Below, one piece after another: positions 8,972 to 17,973 of a stretch of 64,000 nt of DNA. Origin of the DNA: Paenibacillus foliorum (GTDB taxonomy: Bacteria > Bacillota > Bacilli > Paenibacillales > NBRC-103111); assembly GCF_013141765.1 (NCBI RefSeq), contig NZ_WHOD01000109.1:230664-294663 (forward strand), given 5' to 3'. A model generated the notes under the pieces. That model was not told the DNA's origin and did not search any database. It was given only the letters and a program-made list of their open reading frames with translations. The translations under genes and the position numbers were made by a program. Every line of letters starts with the position of its first letter. Position 1 is the stretch's first letter.

Positions 8972-8995
8972 ATGTCAACATAATATTTCCCAATT

Positions 8996-10813
8996 TTATC
9001 TGATAGAAATAACTTTCGAATCCCTCATTTGATTTCCTAATAAACTTGAAAATAATCCTTCTTTTTCTTTTGCCAGTTGACTAAATGCACCCTTTTGAAT
9101 AATTTTCCCTTGGTCCAATACAATGACCTGATCCGCATTACGAACTGTGGACAAACGGTGAGCGATGACGATAATGGTCATTTTTCCCCTTAGCTTATCC
9201 AGCGCTTCTTGGATCTTGGCTTCGTTTTCCGTGTCAAGCGCGCTCGTTGCTTCATCCAACACTAGAATGGCCGGTTTTCTTAATATGGCCCGAGCTAAGA
9301 CAAGTCTCTGACGTTCCCCTCCAGAAAGCCTTATTCCTCTGTCTCCAATAAGAGTATCCATCCCATAGGGAAGTTTGCTTACAAATTCAGCCGCTGCAGC
9401 AAATTCAAGAGCTTCCCACATTTGTGCTTCACTCGCATCGGGTTCAATGATTTGCAGATTTTCTTTGATACTACCATTAAATAAGAAAGGATCCTGCGGA
9501 ATATAACTAATGGATCTCCTTAACGATAATAAATGATCCCGATTCAGAGGGGTCCCATCTATTAAAACCATTCCACTTTCTGGCTTCAGTAATCCCATTA
9601 TGATATCAATTAAAGTGCTTTTACCGGCACCGGATCGTCCAACGATGGCTGTCATACAATTGGCAGGGATCTGTAAGCTAATATCTTGAAGGGAGTAGCT
9701 GGATTCTCTTGGGTTATATCGAAAATGTACTTTACTGCATTCCAACCCTTGCTTCATATGGATAGGGCTTATTTTGCTATTACTATAGTTTATATTCTCT
9801 AATTCCCTTGCACCCATGCACTCCTTTTGTAATCCGATCAGAGCATTAAAGGCAGCGCTGCAAGAGGCAATTTCCTCCAGATTAGACTGTATACTCGTAA
9901 ACCTTGGCCATAGCCGTGAAAAGATGAGAATTATGAGTATTAATTGTTCTAACTGGGAGTGGAATATATTTACCGAGAATAAAATAAAGCTGGCAATAAT
10001 CAAAGCCATTGATATCTTATAAAAAAGCTGGCTATTGGATTTCAGTTTAAAGTTTTCTAATCTTTCATGTTCGATCTGTCGACACCAAGAAAGCAGCCAA
10101 TGATATCGCGACTCCTCCAGCATATTGCTTTTAATATCTTTAATCCCATTAAAGTGTTCAGTAATACCGGCAAGATAGCTTTGCGCTAGCTCAGAAGTTT
10201 GATTCCCTAGAATATTGGATTTTTTTATGTATTTTCTGGAAAAAAGGGCGAGCACTAGACCGCAGCACAATACGAAAATCGTTAGACTTGGCGATAGCCA
10301 GAATGCAAAACCAATCTGTATGACCGTAAAGATTAAGGAAGCAATAAATTGCAGGAACAGCCGAAGACCACCACCAACACGCCCTAATTCTGTGGTTAAT
10401 GAATTAATAAGATCGGATTTTCTTTTTTTGATAAAAAAATCCCAGTTGGCCTGCAATATAGAGCGATATGTTTCTAATCTTATATGGTTAAGAAAACCTG
10501 TATGAATCTTAACCTCTCGAATAGATAGATTGCGTTGTAGGAGGGTTTGACTTATAGCCAGTAAAGTGTATATTCCTAAAACTAGTGGCAACCCCCATGC
10601 CTTAGGGATATCTTGCAGAAATTCAAAAATAGCCCAAATTGGAGTTGCTCCAGCAGTTACACTTAATACCCCGCTCATACTTAGTAGTGGAATTAATAAG
10701 AAGATTCCAATACCCTCAAGTAAACTGATCAAAACCATTCCTAAGAGATTCATGTAAAGAACGGTTCCAGCATAACGGTGTAATTTCTTCGTAAGATATA
10801 AGATGTGTTTCAT
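8996..10813 (-). CDS. Lasso peptide ABC exporter (D protein)
   Basis: This 605-residue half-transporter has an N-terminal membrane domain with about six helices (residues 15-320). The C-terminal ATPase domain has Walker A GRSGAGKST, signature LSGGERQR, Walker B ILVLDEATSALD and switch histidine VIAHRLS. It should work as a homodimer to export the mature lasso peptide and give immunity. The frame opens at 10942, but AGGAGG sits 9 nt before the ATG at 10813, which I take as start. That leaves 25 nt after the nucleotidyltransferase gene. It is the last gene of the lasso operon. Confidence 0.88.
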   Translation of the reverse strand: MKHILYLTKKLHRYAGTVLYMNLLGMVLISLLEGIGIFLLIPLLSMSGVLSVTAGATPIWAIFEFLQDIPKAWGLPLVLGIYTLLAISQTLLQRNLSIREVKIHTGFLNHIRLETYRSILQANWDFFIKKRKSDLINSLTTELGRVGGGLRLFLQFIASLIFTVIQIGFAFWLSPSLTIFVLCCGLVLALFSRKYIKKSNILGNQTSELAQSYLAGITEHFNGIKDIKSNMLEESRYHWLLSWCRQIEHERLENFKLKSNSQLFYKISMALIIASFILFSVNIFHSQLEQLILIILIFSRLWPRFTSIQSNLEEIASCSAAFNALIGLQKECMGARELENINYSNSKISPIHMKQGLECSKVHFRYNPRESSYSLQDISLQIPANCMTAIVGRSGAGKSTLIDIIMGLLKPESGMVLIDGTPLNRDHLLSLRRSISYIPQDPFLFNGSIKENLQIIEPDASEAQMWEALEFAAAAEFVSKLPYGMDTLIGDRGIRLSGGERQRLVLARAILRKPAILVLDEATSALDTENEAKIQEALDKLRGKMTIIVIAHRLSTVRNADQVIVLDQGKIIQKGAFSQLAKEKEGLFSSLLGNQMRDSKVISIR

Positions 10814-10838
10814 TTCCTTGGATCCTCCTAAGCATTGT

Positions 10839-12026
10839 CTATGGCAACGCGTGTTTCCTCGTTTTTCTCCATGCCCATAGAACGGGTCGTAGAGGAAAAT
10901 ACAAGAAATGAAGAGCTTTAGGCAGCGGCAATGTCTTAGCATCCTCAGGGTATGGATATAAAAAACTCATAACAAATAAAATTTTGTTTTGAAATGACAA
11001 TAGTGAAAACAAATGCCGCTTGTGATATCTGGATATATGCAGCGGCACGGGTAAAGTATGTAGATTGATCATTTCCTTCAAATAAAACGTAGCATCCTGC
11101 GCCAATCTCTTGGATTGATTTGCTGCTAGTAATGGTTTCATCTCTTCGGTAATAGGGGTATTTAGGAGCTGAGAGGCAAGGATAATAGCTTGACCTCCTA
11201 CTTGCAGACATTGAAATTGCTGCATTAAACTGCTGATCTCTTCCCAATCCAGCTTCTGCTTCACGATACGATCCATATCAGCTAACCAACGAAGTCGTGA
11301 CCAACCATGCCGCGCTCCATGAGAGGCAAGGTAGAAGAATAAATCCTCTCTACCCAAGAAGTAGACAGGGAAGCTCGTTAGAGTGCTTATTCTTTTCCTT
11401 TCCCACATTTCATTGAAGCTTGGCTCCTTGGCTGGTCCGGGATTTAATCTCCAATGGATTTCAACGGTTACTTCCTTTAGAGGGTGAATATAAGTTAAAT
11501 GATGGTGCCTCCATCTCCAATCATTTAAAATAGTGGAGAATTCCTCTAGCTTCTCATAACCTAGCTTTAAGAGCTGCTCTTCGACTATATCCAAATCAGC
11601 TATTGGGACCAATATATCTAAATCTCTAGAAGTCCGAAGCGATACATCCCCATAAAGATCTTCAGAAAGAACGGGACCCTTTAGAACAAGTGACTGAACC
11701 TTTAGTTCAGTAAATACTTTGGATATATACTCCATTTCTCCACTTAAGCGAAGCATTTGAAACGTGCTTTTTTGATATTCCCTATACAAGGTTTTAACAA
11801 CATCAAGGGGAACCAGGTTCTTATCTGCCCCTTTTAATGCTGTATAAACGATAGGATGCACTCGATGATGCCGCGCTAATTGAATGAATTGGCCCCATTC
11901 GATATCTTCAAACAGGACTCTATTGTTAAGAAGCAATTCTTCGTCATATTCCATTTTCATTAAGAATAATAAGAGCTTTAATTCTTTGGTGAGAACCGTC
12001 AAGTCGAGACTGTAATTGTTAACCAT
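10839..12026 (-). CDS. Lasso cluster nucleotidyltransferase-family protein
   Basis: This 395-residue protein resembles the NTP_transf_5 type of nucleotidyltransferase. It has the LKGPVLSEDLYGDVSLRTSR segment followed at once by DLDILVP near residue 130, whose two aspartates form the metal site of the polymerase-beta fold. Similar genes accompany kinase-containing lasso clusters of Bacillus and Paenibacillus. In pseudomycoidin, as I recall, such a protein adds a sugar to the phosphorylated peptide. AAGGAG lies 7 nt before the ATG. It follows the leader protease gene by 19 nt. The reaction here is inferred, not shown. Confidence 0.75.
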   Translation of the reverse strand: MVNNYSLDLTVLTKELKLLLFLMKMEYDEELLLNNRVLFEDIEWGQFIQLARHHRVHPIVYTALKGADKNLVPLDVVKTLYREYQKSTFQMLRLSGEMEYISKVFTELKVQSLVLKGPVLSEDLYGDVSLRTSRDLDILVPIADLDIVEEQLLKLGYEKLEEFSTILNDWRWRHHHLTYIHPLKEVTVEIHWRLNPGPAKEPSFNEMWERKRISTLTSFPVYFLGREDLFFYLASHGARHGWSRLRWLADMDRIVKQKLDWEEISSLMQQFQCLQVGGQAIILASQLLNTPITEEMKPLLAANQSKRLAQDATFYLKEMINLHTLPVPLHISRYHKRHLFSLLSFQNKILFVMSFLYPYPEDAKTLPLPKALHFLYFPLRPVLWAWRKTRKHALP

Positions 12027-12045
12027 CGTATTCTCCTTGATCTAC

Positions 12046-12504
12046 TTATTGATCGTTTATCTTTTGTGCGAATGTACCCACTACTGTAAACCTCTCCATT
12101 CCTTCTACCCCTGTAACGATAAAAGGACCACTGCGAAGCCATGCATGAGCAATCATTTTCCCGGAATCTTCCTTGGCTGTTCCTAAGTAAAGCGTACTTT
12201 CTATTCCACGCCTCTGCAGCATGCTCATTCCAGCTAAAGCTTTTACTAAACATTTACTATCCCAGAATGTATGATTACTCATAATATGAATAGCATAATG
12301 GACATTTTTTAGTGCCTTCCTGTTCTTATCATTCTTATCTTGCGATGTTTCCTCCAAATGTGTACCTAGTGAAGGAGCAATCTTATGAAATGGCTGATAG
12401 ACAAGATAACGTGCCCAACCCAAATAAATAAATGCCTCAAAGAATAGAAGCATAGTACGCCAATCCAGCGAGAAGAATTTTCTTAGTTTTATGACTAATC
12501 CCAT
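12046..12504 (-). CDS. Lasso leader peptidase (B2 protein)
   Basis: This is a 152-residue transglutaminase-like cysteine protease that cuts the leader from the lasso precursor. The catalytic cysteine is in DSKCLVKALAGMSMLQRRG and the histidine in AHAWLRSG, the usual B2 signature. An aspartate for the triad lies further on but was not assigned. The frame is open back to 12579 and would overlap the B1 gene. I prefer the ATG at 12504, which begins MGLVIKLRKFF as in other B2 proteins and leaves a 29-nt gap to B1, though the ribosome site (GGTG/AAAGAG) is weak. Its partner is the RRE protein encoded just upstream. Confidence 0.83.
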   Translation of the reverse strand: MGLVIKLRKFFSLDWRTMLLFFEAFIYLGWARYLVYQPFHKIAPSLGTHLEETSQDKNDKNRKALKNVHYAIHIMSNHTFWDSKCLVKALAGMSMLQRRGIESTLYLGTAKEDSGKMIAHAWLRSGPFIVTGVEGMERFTVVGTFAQKINDQ

Positions 12505-12533
12505 CTCTTTCACCACTCTTCCACCAATAGGGA

Positions 12534-12839
12534 CTACTGGCTGACCTCTTCTCCCAATTGGATTAAATTCTCTTTCCATACATGCTCCAAGAAAGAAATG
12601 ACCTGTCCCTCACAAGTAATTTGATCTACATCATATTCGGACACTAAGGTTGTGACGAGTTCAGTGACTGAAATAGGTTCTTTTATAAGATCCCATATGA
12701 TACCCCCCATTTCACCCAAATTGTAATATTTTCCGTTTTGAACACTCAGCATCACTTTTTCTCCACCCATGTTGCTTACGATGTTCCCACTACCTTGTAC
12801 GATGAAATCATTAAGCGAAATGCCTTGGTTTTTGATCAT
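12534..12839 (-). CDS. Lasso RiPP recognition element (B1 protein, PqqD-like)
   Basis: This 101-residue protein has the PqqD-like fold that binds the lasso leader peptide and delivers it to the protease. Support comes from its length and the YYNLGEMGGIIWDLIKEPIS segment, typical of PqqD domains, with an acidic C-terminal helix. GGAGG precedes the ATG by 8 nt. The gene overlaps the end of the kinase gene by 29 bp, consistent with tight co-expression. Confidence 0.85.
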   Translation of the reverse strand: MIKNQGISLNDFIVQGSGNIVSNMGGEKVMLSVQNGKYYNLGEMGGIIWDLIKEPISVTELVTTLVSEYDVDQITCEGQVISFLEHVWKENLIQLGEEVSQ

Positions 12840-13776
12840 GATTCATTCCTCCATATATAGTTTCTTGAATAATAGCTGCTAATTGAGGAGCCGAAAAGCC
12901 TGATGCAGGTCGACTTAATTGGTATAGGTCTATGTGATTAAGGATACTTGCGGAGGTATTAAAGTGCCAATCCATTAAACCCAGGCCAGGAACAAGAAAA
13001 TTGCGATAAGTATGACAGAAAAGAGTCTGGAAACGTTCGAGTTTTTCGATTCGACGGATACCGATCTTTGAATTCTCTGCTTTTATCAGCTCATAAACAC
13101 CTGCAAGCGGAAGCGGCTCACTATAATATTTAGAGGTCACAGGAACGCAATATTTGTTTTCTCTACCGTATATGGAACGAAATTGACTTGTTTCCATACC
13201 GAAATTATTTAAGCTTTCCTGCCATAGCTTTTGTTGAGGATAAGCTGGGGTAACATAAGGAATTTGTTCTGGTGAGAATGAGATGGCTATTACATCATCA
13301 CTTAAAAGCTGGTACCCTAGATTCAAGAAAGTGGTTGCAAGAGTAGATTTTCCAGCTCCTGATTCACCGGTAAAAGCATACGCCTTTCCATCAATCGCAA
13401 CTGCACTTCCATGCAGCGGTAATATTCTTCTTTGCATCAATAAAGCGCCCATACATGTGCCCAAGAGATACAGTCGTACAATTTCTTCATCATATCCAGC
13501 TTGAGGTGAAACCGTTATTTTATTTCCATTCCTTATAGCAAACAGAGCAATATCAGGCACTTCAAACAAGACTAGGTTTTCTGTAATTACAAACCTCTTA
13601 GGTGGCGATGATAACTCACTCCAAATATTGGTGATATCATCAACTTCTATCAGAATATCTGCAGCATCGCCAGGCTCGAACTCTTGAGACAACTCGGGCA
13701 GAGCGATTTCACTACTTACAGTTAAGCCAAAGGCTTTATATATCACATTATTCACAGTATCCAGCAATAATCTCAC
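12811..13776 (-). CDS. HPr-kinase-like lasso peptide kinase
   Basis: This 321-residue protein resembles the PadeK/ThcoK kinases that phosphorylate the C-terminal serine of paeninodin-type lasso peptides. Walker A is TGESGAGKST (about residues 128-137) and the acidic pair in LLSDDVIAIS follows, as in HPr kinase. The true metabolic HPr kinase has a different N-terminal domain and context. The frame opens with GTG at 13776, where GGAG is directly adjacent. The TTG at 13767 is better spaced (8 nt) and may be the real start. The predicted core peptide ends in serine, which fits a phosphorylation role. Confidence 0.82.
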   Translation of the reverse strand: MRLLLDTVNNVIYKAFGLTVSSEIALPELSQEFEPGDAADILIEVDDITNIWSELSSPPKRFVITENLVLFEVPDIALFAIRNGNKITVSPQAGYDEEIVRLYLLGTCMGALLMQRRILPLHGSAVAIDGKAYAFTGESGAGKSTLATTFLNLGYQLLSDDVIAISFSPEQIPYVTPAYPQQKLWQESLNNFGMETSQFRSIYGRENKYCVPVTSKYYSEPLPLAGVYELIKAENSKIGIRRIEKLERFQTLFCHTYRNFLVPGLGLMDWHFNTSASILNHIDLYQLSRPASGFSAPQLAAIIQETIYGGMNHDQKPRHFA

Positions 13777-13808
13777 TCCAAATAATTGACTAGGTTTTTT
13801 AAAATAAA

Positions 13809-13839
13809 GCCCTTATACAATCACATATTGTATAAGGGC
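13809..13839 (-). terminator. Attenuating hairpin between lasso precursor and kinase genes
   Basis: Arms 13809-13821 and 13827-13839 form a perfect 13-bp stem with a 5-nt loop. On the transcribed minus strand it is followed by TTTATTTTAAAA. It lies directly after the precursor gene and before the kinase gene, so it probably terminates most transcripts or protects the 3' end. The precursor would then be made in excess over the enzymes. Confidence 0.75.
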
Positions 13840-13866
13840 GATGGCGCTTGCTAGATTCATTTGAAA

Positions 13867-14022
13867 CTACGAGCCATGATGAGGTCCTGTTTGTCCCTCT
13901 TCACCAAGGTTGGAGTTATAGCCTTCGTCATATAAACCCCAGCTTGCACTTGCCATAGTCTCATCAACTTTAAGTATATCGAGCATAGGAGCTTGCCATT
14001 TCTTCTTTTCATTCATTAACAT
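13867..14022 (-). CDS. Lasso peptide precursor (A peptide)
   Basis: The product is 51 residues: a 23-residue leader and a 28-residue core. The leader has the usual YxxP-like region (KKKWQAPMLDILKVDETM), with Thr at position -2 before the cut. The predicted core begins ASASWGLYD, so ring closure would join Ala1 to Asp9 (nine-residue ring). Glu10 is the neighbouring acid. The core ends in HHGS; the terminal Ser is the likely target of the kinase encoded next. GGGAGG is 7 nt before the ATG at 14022, so the longer frame to 14052 is not used. The gap to the synthetase gene is 29 nt. The mature structure is inferred. Confidence 0.85.
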   Translation of the reverse strand: MLMNEKKKWQAPMLDILKVDETMASASWGLYDEGYNSNLGEEGQTGPHHGS

Positions 14023-14051
14023 AGTATCACCTCCCTTCATTAGAACCTTCA

Positions 14052-15989
14052 TTAGATCTTCTTAATAAACCTATAAAGAATTAAACTGAACATAGATAGT
14101 TGATAATCTGGATCAAATGAATATTCATGCTGAGGGCCTGCCTTTATTTTTGAAATGGCCGCCTTGAGAACTGGCATGTTTATTAGTTCAGCTACAATTG
14201 GGTCAGAGCTAAGCTGTTCAAGCTCTGCTATAAAGCTGCCCCATTCAGGTGTCATACGGTGAACGCAATCTGCACCTTGAACGCCTCTGATACTTTGATT
14301 TAACCGAACATTGTCAGGCAGAAGATTTTTCGTTGATCTTCTGACTAACGCTCGATCTAGACCATTCTGTACATATTGCCCTTCTGGCACTGACAAACAA
14401 AATCGAATGACTCTTATATCATTGGTAGGGTCACGTTTCCATAAGGAATAACGCAACGACAGCTTAGTACCTAAAGTGCCTGTAGCATTCCATGGGTAAA
14501 CTTCCTCAAAATGCCTCTTTCTTGCGCTATATATATTCTTCTCCCGTGCGGCTCCCGTTACATGAATACCATGATCTTTAAGCTTGTCAAAAACTTGGGT
14601 CCTTCTTGCCATTTCCGGGTTTATCAGCATAGGAAACGGATGCGGCTCATCGGGTGAGAATGCTTGGCTTAGTCTTGGGAAGGCTAACTTACCAATGACT
14701 GGCAGCATTCTCAACCTGTCCCCTCCTCTATGCCTACTATATTGATTCAGTTCTTGGTAGAGGCGAACCCATTTCAGCTTCTTCAATAGAATAGCGTAAT
14801 AACTTAACGCTGATCCCCATGAAATACTTAAGTTCCCTCTTCCTCCATTCAGTAATACCCCTATATCCTGTTCATTGGCTTTTTCAAAGATACCCTTAAT
14901 CCAATTGGAGTTTGCAAAAAATTTATAAGGCATTTCCATCGTTTCAAGCCAATCAGTAATCTCCGATAATGGACTTGTTCCAGCAAAGTCCCCATAATGA
15001 TCCGTAATATTCCCGACATATTGTACGGTAGATTCAATATAAGGTCTTTCGTTTGCAACTAGATACTTGGGCGTCCAATCTATGAAATCTTTAGCTGGTA
15101 CGTAACTAAATGAATGTAGGCGTTTATTTTCATTTTGCAGGGCTCTTGCTGCAAAGCTCACAACTGTCCCCGAATCCAATCCCCCGCTTAGATGTGCCCC
15201 AACGTTACGGTGTGTTCGTAGCCTTGCGGTAACAGCACTTTGAAATACTTCACGAAATGCTTCTTCATATTCGTGATTCGATTTCAGCTGTAAAGGCTCC
15301 CCCACTTTCAAAATTACATATCTCGAAAGCTTTACTCTGCCCTCACTAACTGTGATGCTATGAGAAGGAGGTACTTGTTCTATGTTTGTAAAAACCGTTA
15401 TAGAAGTATCCACTGCTTCATTCATACCAGGTACGGCTAGAAATTCAGCGAGCCAATGTTCGTTAAGCTTTTTTTCAATGTTAGGTAAAGTAAACAAGGG
15501 CTGTATTAAGGTAGAAAAAGCAAATCGCTCATCATTCCCGTAATAATAGAGTGTTCGACTGCCTGAAAAATCTCTGGCACCAAAAAGCTGATTCTTTACT
15601 TCGTCCCATATCATAAATGCAAACTCGCCAACTAAATATTTAGGAGCATCTTCCCCCCACTTACGGTAAGCCAGCAGAATCAATTCACTGTCAGACATAT
15701 TTCTTCTCCGAGCATGCTCAACTTGCAGTAAACTGAATAATTCATGTCGGTTATCGATTATCGCATCCGCTGTGATCGCTAGCTTTCTTTCAGAGTCATA
15801 GTAAGGCAATCGTTCATCAACTGATTCAGGTGTTATACATTGAGCATGGCAGCCGAGAAAAACAAAATCTCGATACCATGTACTTACATAATTAGCTGGA
15901 AACTTCTGAAAAGCTTTCATCAATTCCATACCTTGTTCTATCGGGATGGAGGTTTGATTGAAATGATAAATCCCAGTTATGGCGCTCAT
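14052..15989 (-). CDS. Lasso macrolactam synthetase (C protein, asparagine synthase-like)
   Basis: This 645-residue protein is homologous to asparagine synthetase B. It should adenylate the side-chain carboxylate of the core acid (Asp9 predicted) and close the ring on the N-terminal amine. The start MSAITGIYHFN lacks the Cys2 nucleophile of true glutamine-dependent enzymes, as in other lasso C proteins. The ATP pyrophosphatase loop is HLSGGLDSGTV near residue 268. GGGAGG lies 5 nt before the ATG at 15989, so the longer frame to 16061 is unlikely. It is the first gene of the lasso operon, under a region with two SinR-type boxes. Confidence 0.9.
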   Translation of the reverse strand: MSAITGIYHFNQTSIPIEQGMELMKAFQKFPANYVSTWYRDFVFLGCHAQCITPESVDERLPYYDSERKLAITADAIIDNRHELFSLLQVEHARRRNMSDSELILLAYRKWGEDAPKYLVGEFAFMIWDEVKNQLFGARDFSGSRTLYYYGNDERFAFSTLIQPLFTLPNIEKKLNEHWLAEFLAVPGMNEAVDTSITVFTNIEQVPPSHSITVSEGRVKLSRYVILKVGEPLQLKSNHEYEEAFREVFQSAVTARLRTHRNVGAHLSGGLDSGTVVSFAARALQNENKRLHSFSYVPAKDFIDWTPKYLVANERPYIESTVQYVGNITDHYGDFAGTSPLSEITDWLETMEMPYKFFANSNWIKGIFEKANEQDIGVLLNGGRGNLSISWGSALSYYAILLKKLKWVRLYQELNQYSRHRGGDRLRMLPVIGKLAFPRLSQAFSPDEPHPFPMLINPEMARRTQVFDKLKDHGIHVTGAAREKNIYSARKRHFEEVYPWNATGTLGTKLSLRYSLWKRDPTNDIRVIRFCLSVPEGQYVQNGLDRALVRRSTKNLLPDNVRLNQSIRGVQGADCVHRMTPEWGSFIAELEQLSSDPIVAELINMPVLKAAISKIKAGPQHEYSFDPDYQLSMFSLILYRFIKKI

Positions 15990-16017
15990 TGGTTCCTCCC
16001 AAGTTCGCACTTCTTCC

Positions 16018-16033
16018 GTTCTTATCAGAGAAC
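16018..16033. promoter_or_regulatory. SinR-type operator, lasso operon proximal
   Basis: GTTCTTATCAGAGAAC has the GTTCT-N6-AGAAC layout; on the minus strand its left half reads GTTCTCT, an exact SinR heptamer. It lies about 30 bp upstream of the synthetase start at 15989, a position that could block transcription or early elongation. Confidence 0.6.
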
Positions 16034-16122
16034 AATTTCGGTAAAATAAAAAGAATATCAAGGCAATTTTTGTTGATTGAAAGGAACTTTCTTATGAAAC
16101 CTCATTTTTCAAGCTACATTTC

Positions 16123-16138
16123 GTTCTTTATTGAGAAC
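16123..16138. promoter_or_regulatory. SinR-type operator, lasso operon distal
   Basis: GTTCTTTATTGAGAAC contains GTTCTTT and, on the other strand, GTTCTCA. It is 134 bp upstream of the lasso synthetase start and 105 bp from the proximal box. It lies between the terminator of the preceding unit and the lasso genes. Confidence 0.6.
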
Positions 16139-16201
16139 ATTTTTAGAATACCATTTAACCTTTGTACTGTCAACCATTCGTTTAACTATTTTTAAAGCAA
16201 A

Positions 16202-16224
16202 GGTCGAAACAGCCAGTTCCGACC
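16202..16224 (-). terminator. Rho-independent terminator after the secreted-protein gene
   Basis: On the minus strand the arms GGTCGGAAC and GTTTCGACC pair across a 5-nt loop and are followed by TTTGCTTT. The hairpin begins 7 nt after the stop of the gene at 16232 and separates that operon from the lasso promoter region. Confidence 0.65.
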
Positions 16225-16231
16225 CCTTTCC

Positions 16232-17956
16232 CTACTGCTGCAAGGTTTTTACCAGTCTTTTGGCTTCGCCAAAGGGAGTCTCGATCGTTTCATAAATACC
16301 TACGGTAAGCGGAAATTCAAACTGCTCCGTTCGTAGACTGTTAAAGTTAATGGTTTGCCATCCACTAACTAGACGACCAGTACTCGTGAAGGGAAGAGAC
16401 TCCGAACTCAATATTCTACCTAGAGTATCGACAAGCTCTATTTTCATCTTTGAGAAATTTTGATCCACAACGACATTATCTTGACGCTCAACCTCTAACT
16501 CAAGTCGTAGCTTGTAAGAATAATTTAAGCTCCCTGGCATGATTTGCGATCCTAAGGTCCAATCTTTAAGATTTACATTGAAAGGATAGAACGCGAGCTT
16601 CGAATCCGCATCATTATTTTGAATTTTTGTGCGAAATGAAGCAATCGGAATGTTGAAAGGAGCAGCCTTTTGACCATCCAGAATTCTAATTCCCAGTCTT
16701 TCGCCTTTTTCAGAGTTGGGCACGTTAAAGGAGTAGCTAATGATATAGCTTAAATTCGGAATTAAAGTCTGTGCAGCTACACTTTGCCGACTGCCTACAT
16801 AGCTGAAACCATCAGCACTCATCAATTCCGCTTGAAAGTTAGGAACAGGAAGCGGACTTTCGCCACGGTTGTTCAGTTTAAATTTGGCAATAACTGTCTT
16901 ATATCCATCCCCTTCACTTTGATGCATGTGAAGTTCAACAAGAGAAACACTTACCTCAGATTGAATTAGACTATTTAGCGGGTCAAAATGGATAGGTGTG
17001 TTCGAGTTATAGGCTTCCAGTTGATCAATCCAACCTAATGGAATGCCGTTGTTGGGCAGTTGGATATTCAATCGGCCGATCGTGTAATTGATCTTAGTTT
17101 GATTGTTTCCAACAAACTCCTCTGGAGTAAGAACATTCAAACTCCTCAGATCAATTTTGTTTTCTGTAGGGATCGCAAAATGAATGTTTTTCTTTTCCCC
17201 CGGTTCAAGAGCGATCGGCTCCAAATCTATTTTCTTCCCCTTATACACCTTCATATCTGTCTTTCCATCCAGGCTAAAATCGGGTACCGTTTCCTTCATT
17301 TTACCCTTGTTTTCGACAAGCAAGACTACAAGGGATACAGGTCCCTGTACGGTATTTTGTTTAATTAAATTAACCGGTGTAAATTCCAAGGAAGAGGATA
17401 GCACTTCCACAGTAAAAGGCTCTTCCCATTTTTTAATAACTTCAGGATCCGTAAAAACCGAGCTAGCACCCCGCCATTCGTTGACGGATATTGGAATGGA
17501 TAACATCAGCTTTTCAATCTGAGGATACTCGAATTCATCTAGATCTACCCACGATAGCTCTGATAGCGAAAAGACATCACTACGTTCCACATTGATCATA
17601 TAGCTTAACTCTACTTTTTCCTTAGGTTGAATGGCTACCGCATTGGCCGTACTTGGGCGTAAAATGTATTCTACTCCGTTATCCGTTTTAATTCTTACTT
17701 CATATTCGGGAACTCTGACGACACGTGATCCATAATTATACAGACGTACAACGGCCCCAATTCTAGTCCCCGTTGGTATACGTTCATTTAGAATGCTTTT
17801 GACATCCACTTTAATATCATCTGTTAATTGATACATCAAGGATGCGGATGCTTTGGAAGGTTCACCTTGTGCAATAGCAGTAAAAGGAGCAACCGCTGCC
17901 AGTAATAATATAGAAACGATAAGTAAAGCCATATATTTTTTCCAGTTATTTTTCAC
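16232..17956 (-). CDS. Secreted protein of unknown function beside the adaptor lipoprotein
   Basis: The product is 574 residues with an N-terminal signal peptide or anchor (KKYMALLIVSILLLAAVAPF ending near AIAQG) and no other membrane segment. The rest looks like repeated beta-sandwich modules of about 150 residues. Each has a VPEYEVRI-, VPDFSLDG- or VPNFQAEL-like strand followed by an 'IQPKEK/LEPGEK' turn, as in CARDB/DUF4352-type folds. I do not recognise a family. The frame is open to 17977, but GGAGG lies 8 nt before the GTG at 17956, so I start there. It follows the adaptor protein gene by 17 nt and probably works with it at the cell surface. Confidence 0.7.
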   Translation of the reverse strand: MKNNWKKYMALLIVSILLLAAVAPFTAIAQGEPSKASASLMYQLTDDIKVDVKSILNERIPTGTRIGAVVRLYNYGSRVVRVPEYEVRIKTDNGVEYILRPSTANAVAIQPKEKVELSYMINVERSDVFSLSELSWVDLDEFEYPQIEKLMLSIPISVNEWRGASSVFTDPEVIKKWEEPFTVEVLSSSLEFTPVNLIKQNTVQGPVSLVVLLVENKGKMKETVPDFSLDGKTDMKVYKGKKIDLEPIALEPGEKKNIHFAIPTENKIDLRSLNVLTPEEFVGNNQTKINYTIGRLNIQLPNNGIPLGWIDQLEAYNSNTPIHFDPLNSLIQSEVSVSLVELHMHQSEGDGYKTVIAKFKLNNRGESPLPVPNFQAELMSADGFSYVGSRQSVAAQTLIPNLSYIISYSFNVPNSEKGERLGIRILDGQKAAPFNIPIASFRTKIQNNDADSKLAFYPFNVNLKDWTLGSQIMPGSLNYSYKLRLELEVERQDNVVVDQNFSKMKIELVDTLGRILSSESLPFTSTGRLVSGWQTINFNSLRTEQFEFPLTVGIYETIETPFGEAKRLVKTLQQ

Positions 17957-17973
17957 GTGGCGTGCCTCCATTG

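Larger units (their letters stand above)
8634..8995 (-). promoter_or_regulatory. Leader and promoter region of exopolysaccharide operon
   Basis: This 362-bp gene-free stretch separates the end of the lasso exporter gene from the first exopolysaccharide gene. It holds two GTTCT-N6-AGAAC boxes (8868-8883 and 8956-8971) and a possible long hairpin at 8668-8721. I did not identify a convincing -35/-10 pair, and no reading frame of interest is present. Confidence 0.6.

Noticed and set aside
12811..13776. Metabolic HPr kinase/phosphatase
   Set aside because: Context and N-terminal half differ from HprK; the lasso-associated kinase reading fits better.
14052..15989. Asparagine synthetase for amino-acid metabolism
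   Set aside because: It lacks the N-terminal Cys and sits directly before a lasso precursor and the kinase, B1, B2 and exporter genes.
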